Positions 30,372 to 40,209 of a stretch of DNA of 64,000 nt are shown one piece after another; position 1 is the first letter of the stretch; each line of letters starts with the position of its first letter. The stretch lies in assembly GCA_945890485.1 (NCBI GenBank), contig CAMDCN010000004.1, positions 62,001 to 126,000 of the forward strand. Direction: 5' to 3'. Source of the stretch: Candidatus Sulfopaludibacter sp. SbA3 (lineage in GTDB: Bacteria; Acidobacteriota; Terriglobia; Bryobacterales; Bryobacteraceae). The translations under genes were made by a program, and so were the position numbers. The notes under the pieces were generated by a model. The model saw only the letters and a program-made list of their open reading frames with translations. It was not told the DNA's origin and did no database searches.

Positions 30372-33300
30372 CTATTTCTTCGCCGTACCTTTGCTGAGGC
30401 GCCGGAAGTAGTCGGCAACCTGATCGGCGTAGCCGGCCGGGATTCGCTCTTGGACCCCGCTCCGGACATTGCCGGTCTGCTGGCCTTCCAGTTCGCGCCG
30501 CAGTTTCAGTTCGAGCTGTTCCAGGCTCGGCAGGAACTGCGTCCGGATCTGCTCCAGGAGTGCCGGGTTACCTTGGAACTTGTTCGGATCGAGCTTCTGC
30601 ATCTCGCGGATCATGGCGTCGATCTCACGCTGCGTCTCCGGAGTCTCGCCGGCGGCCGCGCGCAGCTCGTTTAGGCTTTGCATGCCTTCGCGCCATGCCC
30701 TGCTTGCACCGCCAGCCATCGACTGGAAGGTGCGATCACCGCGATTGATCGCGGACATCCCGCGCTCATCGCCGCGTTGCCCACCGGCTGTCTGCTGTCC
30801 TTCCCGGTCGCCGGGCTGCTGTCCGCCTCCCCGCTGGCCGCCTTGCCCTTGCTGGCCTTGTTGACCCTGCCCCTGTTGACCCTGGCCTTGCTGCCCTTGG
30901 TCCTGTTGACCCTGGCCTTGCTGGCCGCCTTGCCCTTGCTGACCTTGTTGACCCTGCCCCTGCTGGCCTTGACCTTGCTGACCTTGCTGCTGACCCTGGC
31001 CTTGCTGCCCTTGCTGCTGACCTTGGCCTTGTTGCCCCTGCCGACCCTGTTGGCCCTGCTGGCCTTCCTGTCCCTGCCCGCGCGCCGTCATCTGCCGCAC
31101 CTGCTCCCGCAGCCGCTCCACTCCTGCCAAGCCCTGCTCCATCTTGGTGCCTTGCTGCCCGGGCTTGTCCATCGCCTCCTGCGCAGCGCCGATCTTCTCC
31201 CGCAACTTCTGCATGTCCTTCGCCAAGGACTCTTCCCGCTGCCCAAGATACGGAGCCAATCCCTGGTTAAAGTACTGCGCGCCATATTTCATCCGGATCG
31301 CCATCTGGTCCTGCTGCATCTGCCCCAAGGCTTCCCGTAACTTCCGGGCGGCCTCCTTATTGGACCCCTGCATCTCGCCCACGGCCTGTTGCATATCACG
31401 TTCGAGCTGCGCGATCTTCTCGCCCATCTGCTGTTTCGTTCGGCCCATCTGCCGTTGGATATCCATCTTCTGGCCCTGCTGCGCTCGCTCGCCTGGCTTA
31501 GACCCAAACTCTTTCTGAATCTGGTCCGAAAGAGCCTGCTGCTGCTCGGCCAGTTCCTTGGTGCGGTCGGCAATGCTGCCCATCGAGCCAGACGCCTGTT
31601 CCTGCCGCATCCCGCGTAACTGATTCCCCGCTTCCCGCAACTGCTCGGCGGCCCGCTGCTGCTGGTCCTCGCGCTGCATGTTTCGCGTCGCCTGCTCCAA
31701 GCGATCGATGGCTTCCTTCAGTCGCGGATCCTGCGCCCGCTGCTGCCCCGCCATCTGCCGTAACCGCGACGACTCGGTAGCCTTCCGTGGTACCTGCCCT
31801 TGCCGCTGCTGAGCCTGCTGACCACTCTGCTGCCCCTGCTGACCGCTCTGCTGGCTCTGCTGGCCTTGTTGACCTTGCTGCCCCTGTTGACCTTCTTGGC
31901 CTTGCTGGCCCTGTTGCCCCTGTTGCTGCTGCGACTGCTCGCCGCGAGCCAGCTGCTCCATCTGCTTCTTCAGCTCTTCCGCTTCCCGCTTCAACTGTTC
32001 CTGCTGCCACTTCTGCTGGAAGCTCTGCTTGCTCTGCTGTTGCTGCTGGGCCAGTTCCTGCTGCCGCCGTGCCAACTGCTCCAGCCGCTGCATCGCCTCG
32101 TCCACTTCCTTGGCCCGCTGCTCGGCCGACTGTTGGCTCTGATTCGTCTCGTACTGATTCTTCTCGGTGTCGAGCTCCAGATCGAACAGGTTTTCGAGGT
32201 CGCGCGCAGCACCACCGCCGCCTCCGCCACCGCCGCCCTTCTGGCCCATGGCCACCTGGATCTGCTTAAACACGCTCTCCGCCCGCATCAGATGCTGCAG
32301 CGCCTGCTGCTCATGCGGCAACGCATCCTTAAAGCCTTGCGCCTTCAACTTATCCGCCGCCACACCCATCGCAGCCACGGCCGAGCTGATGTCTTTCTCG
32401 AACTTCTTAAATTCTTCGTTCGAGCCGGAAAGCTCGCGCCGATTCATACGCGTTGCCAGGTTCTTCGCCTGCTCTTTCAGCTTCGCCTGCGTCTCCGACA
32501 AGAACCGCGCATTCTCCGCCGTCGCCTTCGGCTCGGCAAACCGGTTCCGCAACTGATTCCACGTGGCGGCGATGATCTCCTTCTGCCGCTTCGTGACGTT
32601 GTTGTCCTCCTGCTCGCCGCCGCCGCCCCCGCCGCCGCTTTGCTGGCTCTGCGAGTACTCCTTCTCGTAAGGCTGCGCTTCCAAAAAGTACATGTCCGAT
32701 TGCGTGGTCCGGCTCGCGTCCTTGGCCGAAGCCCAAATCGACACCACATCACCCGGCACCAGCTTGAACTCTTCGAGCGAAAGCATCGCCTTGCCGTTCA
32801 CCGACTTTGCATTCGGCTGCGTCAACAGGTTGATCGACTTCTCCTCGCCACCGTTCACCGAATAGAACAGTTTCACTTCGCGCAGGCCGAAATCATCGGT
32901 CGCTTCCACCTCAATCGGCACCTCTTCGAGCGGGCTCACCTTGGCGTCCTTGCCCGGCTTCCGGATCTTCAGAATCGCCTCTTCGTCCTTCCGTGCCTCA
33001 ATGAAGTAATCGTCGCTCAGACGCACCACTTCGCTCGGTTCCACCGCCGCGACGTGGTACACCCCGTCCTTCTCAATCTTCACTTTGGCCGATGCCCAAG
33101 TACCATTGCCCGGAGTCAACGCCACCTGCTTCTCGCCATCGATAAAAAGCAAGCCCTTCGCCATCGGCTTATCGAATTCCACTTCTACGTTCGCCTCGGT
33201 GCCAATCAACGCCCGTAGATCGCCGCCATTCTCCTCCGTCACATTCGGCATTCCCAGCGCCCGCGGATACTGATAGGTCACCCGGATCCGTTTCACGCCC

Positions 33301-34127
33301 GGCAGTTCTAACGCCGTCAGCTTATACACCGGGCTTTTCACCGCTCCCGCCGCCACGTAGTACTCCACCGAGTCCGGCAACCCCGCAAAAAGAAACTCAA
33401 AGCCCGTGCCCTGCAACTGCGGCTGCATCGCCGACTGTTCCCACTTCGCCGACCCGCCAAAGCGCGCAAACAATTGCACCTGCTGCGGCGAGAAGCCCAT
33501 CGCCTGCGCCGAGATCAGCACATCCGCTCGCTTCCGCACACTCTTGTTCCCCGGCTTCACCAGAACTTCGTAGAACGCCGCGGCCCCTCCGTCCTTCGGC
33601 GCGCCCATCCACAAAAGGCTCGCCCCATGGCCCATGAATCCCGGCCCGCCCTGAATCAGCCAGAATAGAATCCCCGCACCCATTACCGCCGCCGCGCCAA
33701 ACGCAGCGAGGCGCGCCGTCGAGACTAGCGCCGCCGTGTTGGCGTGCTGCGCTACGGGAAGCGCATCCGCGGCTACGAGTTCGAGAAACGGGTCGTTCTT
33801 ATCCCGCCGCTCGATAAAGGTCAGCAACCGCTCGCGAAACTCGGGAAACATTGATTCGGCTTGTGTCGCCGCCCGCCGCCGGTTTATCCGCAGCAGCGGA
33901 ATCACGACGCCAAACGTGATGGCCAGCGCCAGCGCCACAAACAGGAAGAACCGCGCCACGCCCATCACGGAATCGGCAAAGGCAAACGCGTTCGCCACGA
34001 GAACGAGCACCACCGTCGCCACCAATGCGACTACAGCCGCAACGGCAGCGCCGCGGGTCCAAGCCGCCAGCCGGAGTCGAGACTCCAATTGGCGCAGATA
34101 TTGGTCGAGTAGTTCCAGAGCACTCAT
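30372..34127 (-). CDS. giant DUF4175 membrane protein with Gln/Gly-rich repeats
   Basis: A 1251-residue protein, the last gene of the eight-gene operon. The N-terminal 180 residues hold three hydrophobic helices (about 23-45, 55-78, 147-166), with RERLLTFIERRDKNDPF between the second and third, typical of DUF4175. A beta-rich periplasmic region (about 180-480) includes VKLFYSVNGGEE. From about 520 to 1000 it is long helical coiled-coil with much Gln, Lys and Glu. Two low-complexity QQG tracts lie at about 728-779 and 1015-1120. The family accompanies MoxR/VWA gene clusters, and its function is unknown. The ATG overlaps the BatA-like gene end by four bases. Confidence 0.8.
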   Translation of the reverse strand: MSALELLDQYLRQLESRLRLAAWTRGAAVAAVVALVATVVLVLVANAFAFADSVMGVARFFLFVALALAITFGVVIPLLRINRRRAATQAESMFPEFRERLLTFIERRDKNDPFLELVAADALPVAQHANTAALVSTARLAAFGAAAVMGAGILFWLIQGGPGFMGHGASLLWMGAPKDGGAAAFYEVLVKPGNKSVRKRADVLISAQAMGFSPQQVQLFARFGGSAKWEQSAMQPQLQGTGFEFLFAGLPDSVEYYVAAGAVKSPVYKLTALELPGVKRIRVTYQYPRALGMPNVTEENGGDLRALIGTEANVEVEFDKPMAKGLLFIDGEKQVALTPGNGTWASAKVKIEKDGVYHVAAVEPSEVVRLSDDYFIEARKDEEAILKIRKPGKDAKVSPLEEVPIEVEATDDFGLREVKLFYSVNGGEEKSINLLTQPNAKSVNGKAMLSLEEFKLVPGDVVSIWASAKDASRTTQSDMYFLEAQPYEKEYSQSQQSGGGGGGGEQEDNNVTKRQKEIIAATWNQLRNRFAEPKATAENARFLSETQAKLKEQAKNLATRMNRRELSGSNEEFKKFEKDISSAVAAMGVAADKLKAQGFKDALPHEQQALQHLMRAESVFKQIQVAMGQKGGGGGGGGGAARDLENLFDLELDTEKNQYETNQSQQSAEQRAKEVDEAMQRLEQLARRQQELAQQQQQSKQSFQQKWQQEQLKREAEELKKQMEQLARGEQSQQQQGQQGQQGQEGQQGQQGQQGQQSQQSGQQGQQSGQQAQQRQGQVPRKATESSRLRQMAGQQRAQDPRLKEAIDRLEQATRNMQREDQQQRAAEQLREAGNQLRGMRQEQASGSMGSIADRTKELAEQQQALSDQIQKEFGSKPGERAQQGQKMDIQRQMGRTKQQMGEKIAQLERDMQQAVGEMQGSNKEAARKLREALGQMQQDQMAIRMKYGAQYFNQGLAPYLGQREESLAKDMQKLREKIGAAQEAMDKPGQQGTKMEQGLAGVERLREQVRQMTARGQGQEGQQGQQGRQGQQGQGQQQGQQGQGQQQGQQGQGQQGQGQQGQQGQGGQQGQGQQDQGQQGQGQQGQGQQGQQGQGGQRGGGQQPGDREGQQTAGGQRGDERGMSAINRGDRTFQSMAGGASRAWREGMQSLNELRAAAGETPETQREIDAMIREMQKLDPNKFQGNPALLEQIRTQFLPSLEQLELKLRRELEGQQTGNVRSGVQERIPAGYADQVADYFRRLSKGTAKK
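30755..31080 (-). repeat. long QQG/QGQ low-complexity tract in the DUF4175 gene
   Basis: About 325 bases of imperfect 9-12-base tandem repeats encode Gln-Gly-Gln units with occasional Asp, Arg or Glu. Plus-strand units look like variants of 'ttgctgaccttg'. The tract is in frame and may vary in length between strains. Confidence 0.75.
31793..31945 (-). repeat. shorter QQG/QQS low-complexity tract in the DUF4175 gene
   Basis: About 150 bases encode QQGQQGQ with Ser and Glu changes. It separates a long coiled-coil segment from the next helical part of the same protein. Repeat units are similar to those of the larger tract at 30755-31080, suggesting a common origin. Confidence 0.7.
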
Positions 34128-36112
34128 GCGGCCTCCTCACGCGTTAGGTAGCGTGTTGCATAAATCGATTCCGCAATGGTGATTGCGGCTAACAAAAACA
34201 AAAGGTATGGCCACAGCGGCCACGGTTCCCGCTTCTGGCCCGCCGGCAGCCCCGCCGTGTTCGCGGCGGCTTCCGGGACACCGGTCGCTTGCCAGAGCGC
34301 CACGGTTTCGCCATCCATGCGGTCAAAATCTGATTCCCGGCGGTCCGCATTCACGGCCACGAGAGTCTGTCGCCCACTGCTGCGACGCACTTCGTAGAAG
34401 CCTTCTTCAGCGGGTTGGTAGCTGGTCGCCTTTGCTGCCTGGTCCAAGCTCAGCGCCCGGTTGCCCTTAGCGTCCACCACTTCCACTGTCACCGCCCGGT
34501 CCGTTGCCGCCCGCAGTTCAATCGTCTCGCCAACCACCACGGCCTGCGTGGACTCCTCCTGCCGGCTTAGATACTGCGCCGTACGTTCCACAAACGGCAG
34601 AAACGCGGGATGGATCGGTAAATTATTGCCGAGGTTATCGAGGCCCGAAGCCAAAACCAGAATCCGGCCGTCGCCGTCCTGCTGCTCAAGCAAAACCGGC
34701 TGCCCGGAAGCCGTCTTGGCTAAAACCTTGGCATTGCCCGGTTCCAACTGTGCCAACTGATAAAACTTCACCGTTTCAAGACCAGTAGCCTTCTCGATCA
34801 CCGGATGGGTCTCGTCCCGCTGCGCGACCGTCTGGAACAATTCCTTCGCTCGGTCCGACAGTCGCGATCCACTCAACGTCAAACCGCTCACGGGCACTTT
34901 GTTCGCCACAGCCGTATTCGGCCCCACCGCAATCAACAGGTTGCCGCCGCCCTTCACGAAATCTTTCAAACTGCTCTCTAGCGCTTGGCCTAATGCTCCC
35001 GGATCCGCCAGCACCACGAACGCCACATTCTGCAGATTCGGCACCGCATCCGTCGTCGCTACATCGGCCTTGAACGAGCCCGAAGCCGCCGAATCCAGCG
35101 CCGCCGCATAGTACAACTCGCTCCGGCTATCCCGCGCATTCCGGAGGAACACCACTCGCCGCGGGTCCGACCGCTCGACGGCGAACCGCGCCGAATCATC
35201 GTTGGCGAACGCATCCGCGCCGTCGATCCGCACCTCGCCCCGCCGCCACCCGTAAGGCGTTTCGAGGCCGATAAACTCGACCGTCGCCCGGCCCGCGGGG
35301 GGTATCGTTACTTCTTTTGAATGGATCTCGCGGCCGTCCACCCATACCGAAACTTTCTTCGCCGCCGCGCTCGTATGCACGCTGGCCACCGTCGCCTGCA
35401 TCCGCACCGTCTTTGGATCAAAAATCCGCCCCGGCGTCCGCACGCTCTCAACGTAAAAGTTCGGTAACTCCTTCGGGCCGACCTCATGCACCACCAGCTT
35501 CGCATCGGCCGGCAATTGCAGATCCGCAAACCGCCCGGGCAGAGAAGTTTTCTGCAGGTCGGTATACAGGTGAATCTCGACCGGCGTCCGGTTGGCTTCA
35601 GAGATGCTCCGCGCCGTCCGCGCCAACTCGGCAAAGCTCGATCGTTCGTCGCCCGGAGTGATCGCGGCCACCGCCGCGCGCAACGCTGAGGCGTCCTCGC
35701 TGATCGGACCCATCTCCCGCACACCAGAGCCGAAGCTCAACACCTGAGCCCGGCCCGTCGCCTCGCTCATCGCCTCGCGCTTGGCATCTTCGAGGGCCGT
35801 TCCGCGCCGCATCGAAAACGAGTTGTCCACCGCAACCAACTTCAACCGTTTGCCGGAAGCGATCGGTACGTTCTGATCGAAGTATGGCTGCGCGAATGCA
35901 ATCGCCAGCAGCAACAACAACAGCAAACGGAGCACGAGTAGTGCTATATAGCGCAAGCGCCGCTGCCGCGTCGACGTCATCGTTCGCTTTTCAAAGAACA
36001 TCAGGGATGGAAACTGCAGCGGTGTGTTCTTATGCTGTTGCAACAAATGCAACCACACCGGCAGCCCCAACAACGCCACCCCGCCCAAAAACCATGGCGC
36101 CAGAAAAGCCAT
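34124..36112 (-). CDS. BatA-like VWA membrane protein
   Basis: A 662-residue membrane protein. The N-terminus is the BatA/aerotolerance-regulator helix pair (MAFLAPWFLGGVALLGLPVW, helix at 7-22, then RYIALLVLRLLLLLLLAIAF at 54-73). A VWA domain follows with the metal site D96-x-S98-x-S100 (VAVDNSFS). The periplasmic middle has a GATase-like segment (AFVVLADPG ... FVKGGGNLLIAVG) and ends in a C-terminal helix (WPYLLFLLAAITIAES). Relatives in Bacteroidetes form the Bat operon with MoxR. It abuts the DUF58 gene and overlaps DUF4175 by ATGA. Confidence 0.87.
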   Translation of the reverse strand: MAFLAPWFLGGVALLGLPVWLHLLQQHKNTPLQFPSLMFFEKRTMTSTRQRRLRYIALLVLRLLLLLLLAIAFAQPYFDQNVPIASGKRLKLVAVDNSFSMRRGTALEDAKREAMSEATGRAQVLSFGSGVREMGPISEDASALRAAVAAITPGDERSSFAELARTARSISEANRTPVEIHLYTDLQKTSLPGRFADLQLPADAKLVVHEVGPKELPNFYVESVRTPGRIFDPKTVRMQATVASVHTSAAAKKVSVWVDGREIHSKEVTIPPAGRATVEFIGLETPYGWRRGEVRIDGADAFANDDSARFAVERSDPRRVVFLRNARDSRSELYYAAALDSAASGSFKADVATTDAVPNLQNVAFVVLADPGALGQALESSLKDFVKGGGNLLIAVGPNTAVANKVPVSGLTLSGSRLSDRAKELFQTVAQRDETHPVIEKATGLETVKFYQLAQLEPGNAKVLAKTASGQPVLLEQQDGDGRILVLASGLDNLGNNLPIHPAFLPFVERTAQYLSRQEESTQAVVVGETIELRAATDRAVTVEVVDAKGNRALSLDQAAKATSYQPAEEGFYEVRRSSGRQTLVAVNADRRESDFDRMDGETVALWQATGVPEAAANTAGLPAGQKREPWPLWPYLLFLLAAITIAESIYATRYLTREEAA

Positions 36113-37003
36113 CTAGAGCCTCCCCTGCCGGACAACGAGAAACTCGCGCAGGCATTCATCGAGCGGCCGGTCGGTGGGCGACAAGTGATACGTCAGTCCT
36201 GCGCCCCGCGCCTTGGTCGCCAGCGCTTCGGTGTGCGCGTCAATCTTAGCCTTGTATTCGTCCCGGGCATATTCCGGTGTCGTTTCAATCGAGGTCTGCG
36301 TCTCGCTATCGATCAGCAGCATCGGTCCGTCGAACTTCGGCTGCAGCTCCACCCGGTCCAACACGTGGAACAGCACGACGTCATTTCCACGCCAGCGCAG
36401 TGGCTCAATCGCCTTCACGATCACTTCCGGATCCTCGTAGAAGTCGCTGACCACCACCACCATCCCGCGACGGTTCCGCATCATCTCCTGAAAGTGATAG
36501 AACGGCCGGCCGAAGTCGGTTCGTTTTCCGGGCTCGGCTTTTTCTAACGCGAACAAGGTCCGCCGCAACTGCCCACTGCGCGAACTCGGTGTGACAAACT
36601 CGCGGATGTCGTCGTCAAAAACCAGCACGCCCACCGCATCCCGCTGCTGGCTGCCCAAGTAGGCGAGCGACGCGGCCAGATACCGCGCATAGTCCATCTT
36701 CGGAATCGAGTGCGAACCGAACGCCATCGAGGCCGACGCATCCAGCAGAATGGTCAACCGCGAGTTCGTCTCTCCCTTGAACTTCTTGAGGTACGTCCGC
36801 TCCGTCCGCGCAAACACGTTCCAGTCCACGTGGCGCAGGTCGTCGCCCGGGGTGTACATCCGGTACTCGGCGAACTCCTGCGAGAAGCCGAAATGCGGCG
36901 ACTGATGCAGGCCCGAAATGAACCCATCGACCACAGTCTTCGCCACCAACTCCAGATTCGAGATGGCCGCAAGCACGCCGGGTTGGAGGAAACGCTGGTC
37001 CAT
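36113..37003 (-). CDS. DUF58 protein (VWA-type)
   Basis: A 296-residue cytoplasmic protein. The DUF58 motif FAEYRMYTPGDDLRHVDWNVFARTE-like stretch lies at about 44-69, followed by the VWA-like metal site D88-x-S90-x-S92 (LLDASASMAFGS). DUF58 proteins are the usual partners of MoxR ATPases and are thought to be their substrates or adaptors. Its stop is immediately before the start of the BatA-like gene, and its ATG is 17 bases after the MoxR stop, so all are in one operon. Confidence 0.9.
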   Translation of the reverse strand: MDQRFLQPGVLAAISNLELVAKTVVDGFISGLHQSPHFGFSQEFAEYRMYTPGDDLRHVDWNVFARTERTYLKKFKGETNSRLTILLDASASMAFGSHSIPKMDYARYLAASLAYLGSQQRDAVGVLVFDDDIREFVTPSSRSGQLRRTLFALEKAEPGKRTDFGRPFYHFQEMMRNRRGMVVVVSDFYEDPEVIVKAIEPLRWRGNDVVLFHVLDRVELQPKFDGPMLLIDSETQTSIETTPEYARDEYKAKIDAHTEALATKARGAGLTYHLSPTDRPLDECLREFLVVRQGRL

Positions 37004-37020
37004 TGTTTTGCCGGGGGGGA

Positions 37021-38043
37021 TTAGTCGCGGGGCACGGGAACGCTCTCGATCATCTTGCTCAACACGGTGTCGGCAGTCATCTTGTCCGACTCGGCGTGGA
37101 AGTTCAACAGCACGCGGTGCCGAAGAATGGGCGTCGCCATCGCGCGCACATCTTCGTAGGAGACGTGATACCGCTTCTGCATCAACGCCCGGGCCTTTGA
37201 GGCGAGCACGATGTTCTGAATCGCGCGGACGCTGGCGCCAAAGTTCAAGTACTTCTTCACGATATCCGGCGCCGATGGATCCGTGGGCCGCGTCGCCCGC
37301 ACGATCGACACCGCATACCGCGCCACGCTTTCGGCCACCGGCACCATGCGAACCAGTTCCTGCATCGACAGAATCTCTTCGGCTGTCGTGATCGGTTCGG
37401 CGTCGTCGGTCTTTACGCCGGTCGTCATGGTCAGCACCTGCAGCTCCTGTTCAGCCGGCAGGTAGTCGAGCAGCACGTTGAACAGGAAGCGGTCGAGCTG
37501 TGCTTCGGGCAACGGATACGTGCCCTCGAGTTCAATCGGGTTCTGCGTCGCCAGCACGAAAAACGGTTTTGGCAGCGTGTACTGATGCCCACGCACGGTG
37601 CAGCACTTCTCCTGCATCGCTTCGAGCAGCGCCGCCTGCGTCTTCGGCGGGGTACGGTTGATTTCGTCGGCCAGCAAAATGTTCGTAAAGATGGGCCCCT
37701 CGACGAAGGTCCAAACGCGTCGCCCGGTCGTCGAATCCTCTTCGATGATGTCGGTGCCCGTGATGTCGGTCGGCATCAGGTCGGGCGTGAACTGAATGCG
37801 CTTGAAGGTCAAGCCCAGCGTGGTCGCCACCGTCCGCACCAGCAGCGTTTTCGCCGTGCCGGGCATACCGGTAATCAGACAATGGCCGCCCACGAAGAGC
37901 GCGATCAGTACCTGATCAATCACGTCATTCTGGCCGACGATCACGCGGCGCACCTGCTCCACGATCCGTGCTTCAGCTTGTTGGAACCGCTCGACCCGAG
38001 CCCGTAGCTCCGAAGTATCGAGGGTAGATAGGGTAGTGGACAT
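37021..38043 (-). CDS. MoxR-family AAA+ ATPase
   Basis: A 340-residue AAA+ ATPase that acts as a chaperone or remodelling enzyme for VWA-containing partners. Walker A is GMPGTAKT at 59-66 and Walker B is LLADEINR at 123-130; the second region of homology VLATQNPIELEGTYPLPEAQ contains sensor 1 and the arginine finger segment. The C-terminal lid is AAA_lid_2-like (SVARYAVSIVRATRP). It abuts the TPR/peptidase-MA gene and precedes DUF58 and BatA, the classic MoxR/VWA order. Confidence 0.95.
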   Translation of the reverse strand: MSTTLSTLDTSELRARVERFQQAEARIVEQVRRVIVGQNDVIDQVLIALFVGGHCLITGMPGTAKTLLVRTVATTLGLTFKRIQFTPDLMPTDITGTDIIEEDSTTGRRVWTFVEGPIFTNILLADEINRTPPKTQAALLEAMQEKCCTVRGHQYTLPKPFFVLATQNPIELEGTYPLPEAQLDRFLFNVLLDYLPAEQELQVLTMTTGVKTDDAEPITTAEEILSMQELVRMVPVAESVARYAVSIVRATRPTDPSAPDIVKKYLNFGASVRAIQNIVLASKARALMQKRYHVSYEDVRAMATPILRHRVLLNFHAESDKMTADTVLSKMIESVPVPRD

Positions 38044-40209
38044 TTATTTGGATAGCTCCAGGAGAAGTTTCTGGGCCGGGCGGAAACTGGGCGCGGCTTC
38101 TAAGGCGGATACGAGGTTGTCGCGGGCTTGATCGAGTTGCCCAGCGGCGCGGTAGGCTCTGGCTAGATTGTAGTAAGAAGTGGCGGCGTCGATGGGCTTT
38201 GAAAAGACAGACGCTTGAAACTCGCGAATCGCCTTATCGTTGTTGCCCACCTTCAGCCAAAGCTCCCCTTGCAGACGATGCATCTCTTCGTCCTGCACGG
38301 GATAAATAAAGTTGATTCGTTCAAGCGCGCGGGCGGCCTGCTCCGGCTGTCCGGCTTCGTCCAGCAGCTTGGCCAGTTTCTTCAGCGTTGCCGGATAGCG
38401 CCCACCCGCTTTGGCGTACCCACTCAGCGCGGCAATCGCGCCGGCCGTGTTTTTCATCTCCAGTTGCGCATCGGCGAGAATCTCGTAAGGGCTACCGGCC
38501 TCAACATAGTCCGGGTAGATCTTCCGCAGCGCCTCCGCTTCCGGAATCACCTTGGCCCAGTTCTTGGCCTTCACGTCGGCGCTCATCGCCCGCAGCCGCT
38601 TGGTCCACTCTTCGAAGCCCTTCACCTGCGACTCGGTCGATTTCTCGAGCCACGCCAGGAACTCTTTGTCGAACTCCTCGGGCTTGATCTTCAAATGCTT
38701 CTCGACCACCACCGGTGTCGCCGCCCCCGTGGCAAAATCGCGCAGCATAGCCAGCAACGTCTGCCAGCCCCATTTGCCTTCGATGTAGTCGCAAATCTTC
38801 CCGGCCTGGAAATAGCTGACGATAACCTGGTTCGGATAGCTCGGCCGCGTGAAGCCCTTGTCGAGCGTCGCGATCGGCAGCAGCTTCTTATCTTTCATCG
38901 CGCGGATCGCGCCGGGGTCCAGCCGGTCGCCCCACTCAGGATCGACGGCCGTCTCCTCATGCACCGCCAAGCCTTCGGTGAACCACCGCGGCACCCGGTG
39001 CTTCGTCGCGGCCAACGCGTATACGTGGCTCAACTCGTGCCACAACGTGCTCGCCCAATGAAAGGTCCCCGGCTTCCGGCCCGAAGGCGAGTCCATGGCC
39101 ACGACATTGCCAAACGTCACGCCCAGCGCTCCCAACCCCGGCAGACCCATTGTCCGTACCGCGAAGTCCTCGTGGTTCGGATAAACCTCCAACTGCACCG
39201 GACGGTCCAGCACCAGTTCGTACTTCTTCTCGAAGACGTTCACGGCCCGTTCCAGCTCCCGTTCAAAGTAAGGCCGCAACAAATCCGCCTCTTTCTTGTC
39301 GAGGCGAAGGATGATCTTGCCTTTCTTGATCGTGACGAAGTTCTTGTACGAATCCATCAGCTTCAGCGTGTTGACGGTGGCCGCATCGCGGAAACCCGCT
39401 TCATAGACCGCTTCGAGCATCGGCTTGGCCTCGTCTTCCTCGCCCAACCGCATCAGGTTCACGCCCAGCTCAGATCGTGCCGGCAGGTAGTCCGGATTCA
39501 ACTCCATCGCCTTGCGATAGAGCTTGATCCCTTCCTCATACCGCCGGTTGATGACGAAGATCCGCGCCGCCAGCGCATAGCCCTCGGCGTGCGCCGGGTT
39601 CACCTTATTCAGCCGGTCAATCCATTCCGTCCCCGGCTTGCCTTCCATCCAGTCGATGGTCGCCCGGATCATCAAGGCGTCCAGCGCCTCGGGAGAAATC
39701 GCCAACGCCTTGTCGGCCTGTACCCCGGCCTCGGTCGGGTTGCCGTCTTCAATCGCGAACCGCGCCAGCACCTCGTGCGCCTCAAACGCCTTCGGATCCT
39801 TCTTCAGGGCCTGCTCGGCAAACTCCACTGACTTGGCGTCGAACGAACCAGCGGCGACTAACGCCATCCCGATCAACGCCGGCGGGTAATCCGGTTGCAC
39901 CCCCAGCGCCTCTTCGAACAGCGCCGCCGCATCCTCGCGTTTATTGCGTTCGAGATAGAACCGGCCCCAACGCACCCGCGGCTCCGGATTCTTCGGCTGC
40001 GCTTTTACCGCCGCCCGGAAAAAGTTGTTCGCTGCGTCCGCATTGTTCGCGTACCAGAAAGCCTCGGCCTGTTGCAGCGCGTTTCCGCTCTGCGCCATCC
40101 GGCTATGGCAAGCCCGCGCCTCGGCCAGTTTCCCGCGCCGGTGCAAGCTCCGGCAATCCTGCGCCCAGGCTGCAGACATCACGAGCAAACCTAGCGCCAG
40201 GAGTCTCAC
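38044..40209 (-). CDS. TPR protein with peptidase-MA-like zinc site
   Basis: A 721-residue exported protein. The signal peptide is short (1-16, SAAWAQ). TPR-type helices fill about 20-290 (for example RYEEGIKLYRKAMELNPDYLPARSE). Residues about 310-500 are a gluzincin-like peptidase-MA domain with the zinc motif LWHELSHVYAL (H391, H395) and RWFTEGLAVHEE providing the third ligand. Further TPR helices end the protein (about 560-721). The enzyme is probably a periplasmic metalloprotease, substrate unknown. It overlaps the caspase-like gene by four bases and abuts MoxR. Confidence 0.85.
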   Translation of the reverse strand: MRLLALGLLVMSAAWAQDCRSLHRRGKLAEARACHSRMAQSGNALQQAEAFWYANNADAANNFFRAAVKAQPKNPEPRVRWGRFYLERNKREDAAALFEEALGVQPDYPPALIGMALVAAGSFDAKSVEFAEQALKKDPKAFEAHEVLARFAIEDGNPTEAGVQADKALAISPEALDALMIRATIDWMEGKPGTEWIDRLNKVNPAHAEGYALAARIFVINRRYEEGIKLYRKAMELNPDYLPARSELGVNLMRLGEEDEAKPMLEAVYEAGFRDAATVNTLKLMDSYKNFVTIKKGKIILRLDKKEADLLRPYFERELERAVNVFEKKYELVLDRPVQLEVYPNHEDFAVRTMGLPGLGALGVTFGNVVAMDSPSGRKPGTFHWASTLWHELSHVYALAATKHRVPRWFTEGLAVHEETAVDPEWGDRLDPGAIRAMKDKKLLPIATLDKGFTRPSYPNQVIVSYFQAGKICDYIEGKWGWQTLLAMLRDFATGAATPVVVEKHLKIKPEEFDKEFLAWLEKSTESQVKGFEEWTKRLRAMSADVKAKNWAKVIPEAEALRKIYPDYVEAGSPYEILADAQLEMKNTAGAIAALSGYAKAGGRYPATLKKLAKLLDEAGQPEQAARALERINFIYPVQDEEMHRLQGELWLKVGNNDKAIREFQASVFSKPIDAATSYYNLARAYRAAGQLDQARDNLVSALEAAPSFRPAQKLLLELSK

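Noticed and set aside
30755-31080. CRISPR or satellite array
   Set aside because: Unit length is 9-12 bases, in frame with the DUF4175 gene, with no spacers.
31800-33218. Open frame of 472 codons on the plus strand in the DUF4175 gene
   Set aside because: Leucine-rich runs are the reverse reading of Gln/Gly codons (CAG/CAA). No start context or signal; it is a shadow.
37013-37019. Seven-base G run between the MoxR and DUF58 genes as a phase-variable switch
   Set aside because: The run lies in a 17-base gap, is short and no alternative reading or promoter element is visible around it.
38215-39831. Open frame of 538 codons opposite the TPR/peptidase-MA gene
   Set aside because: Composition is Arg/Leu/Gln-rich without motifs. 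The minus-strand gene has TPRs, HELSH and an operon context.
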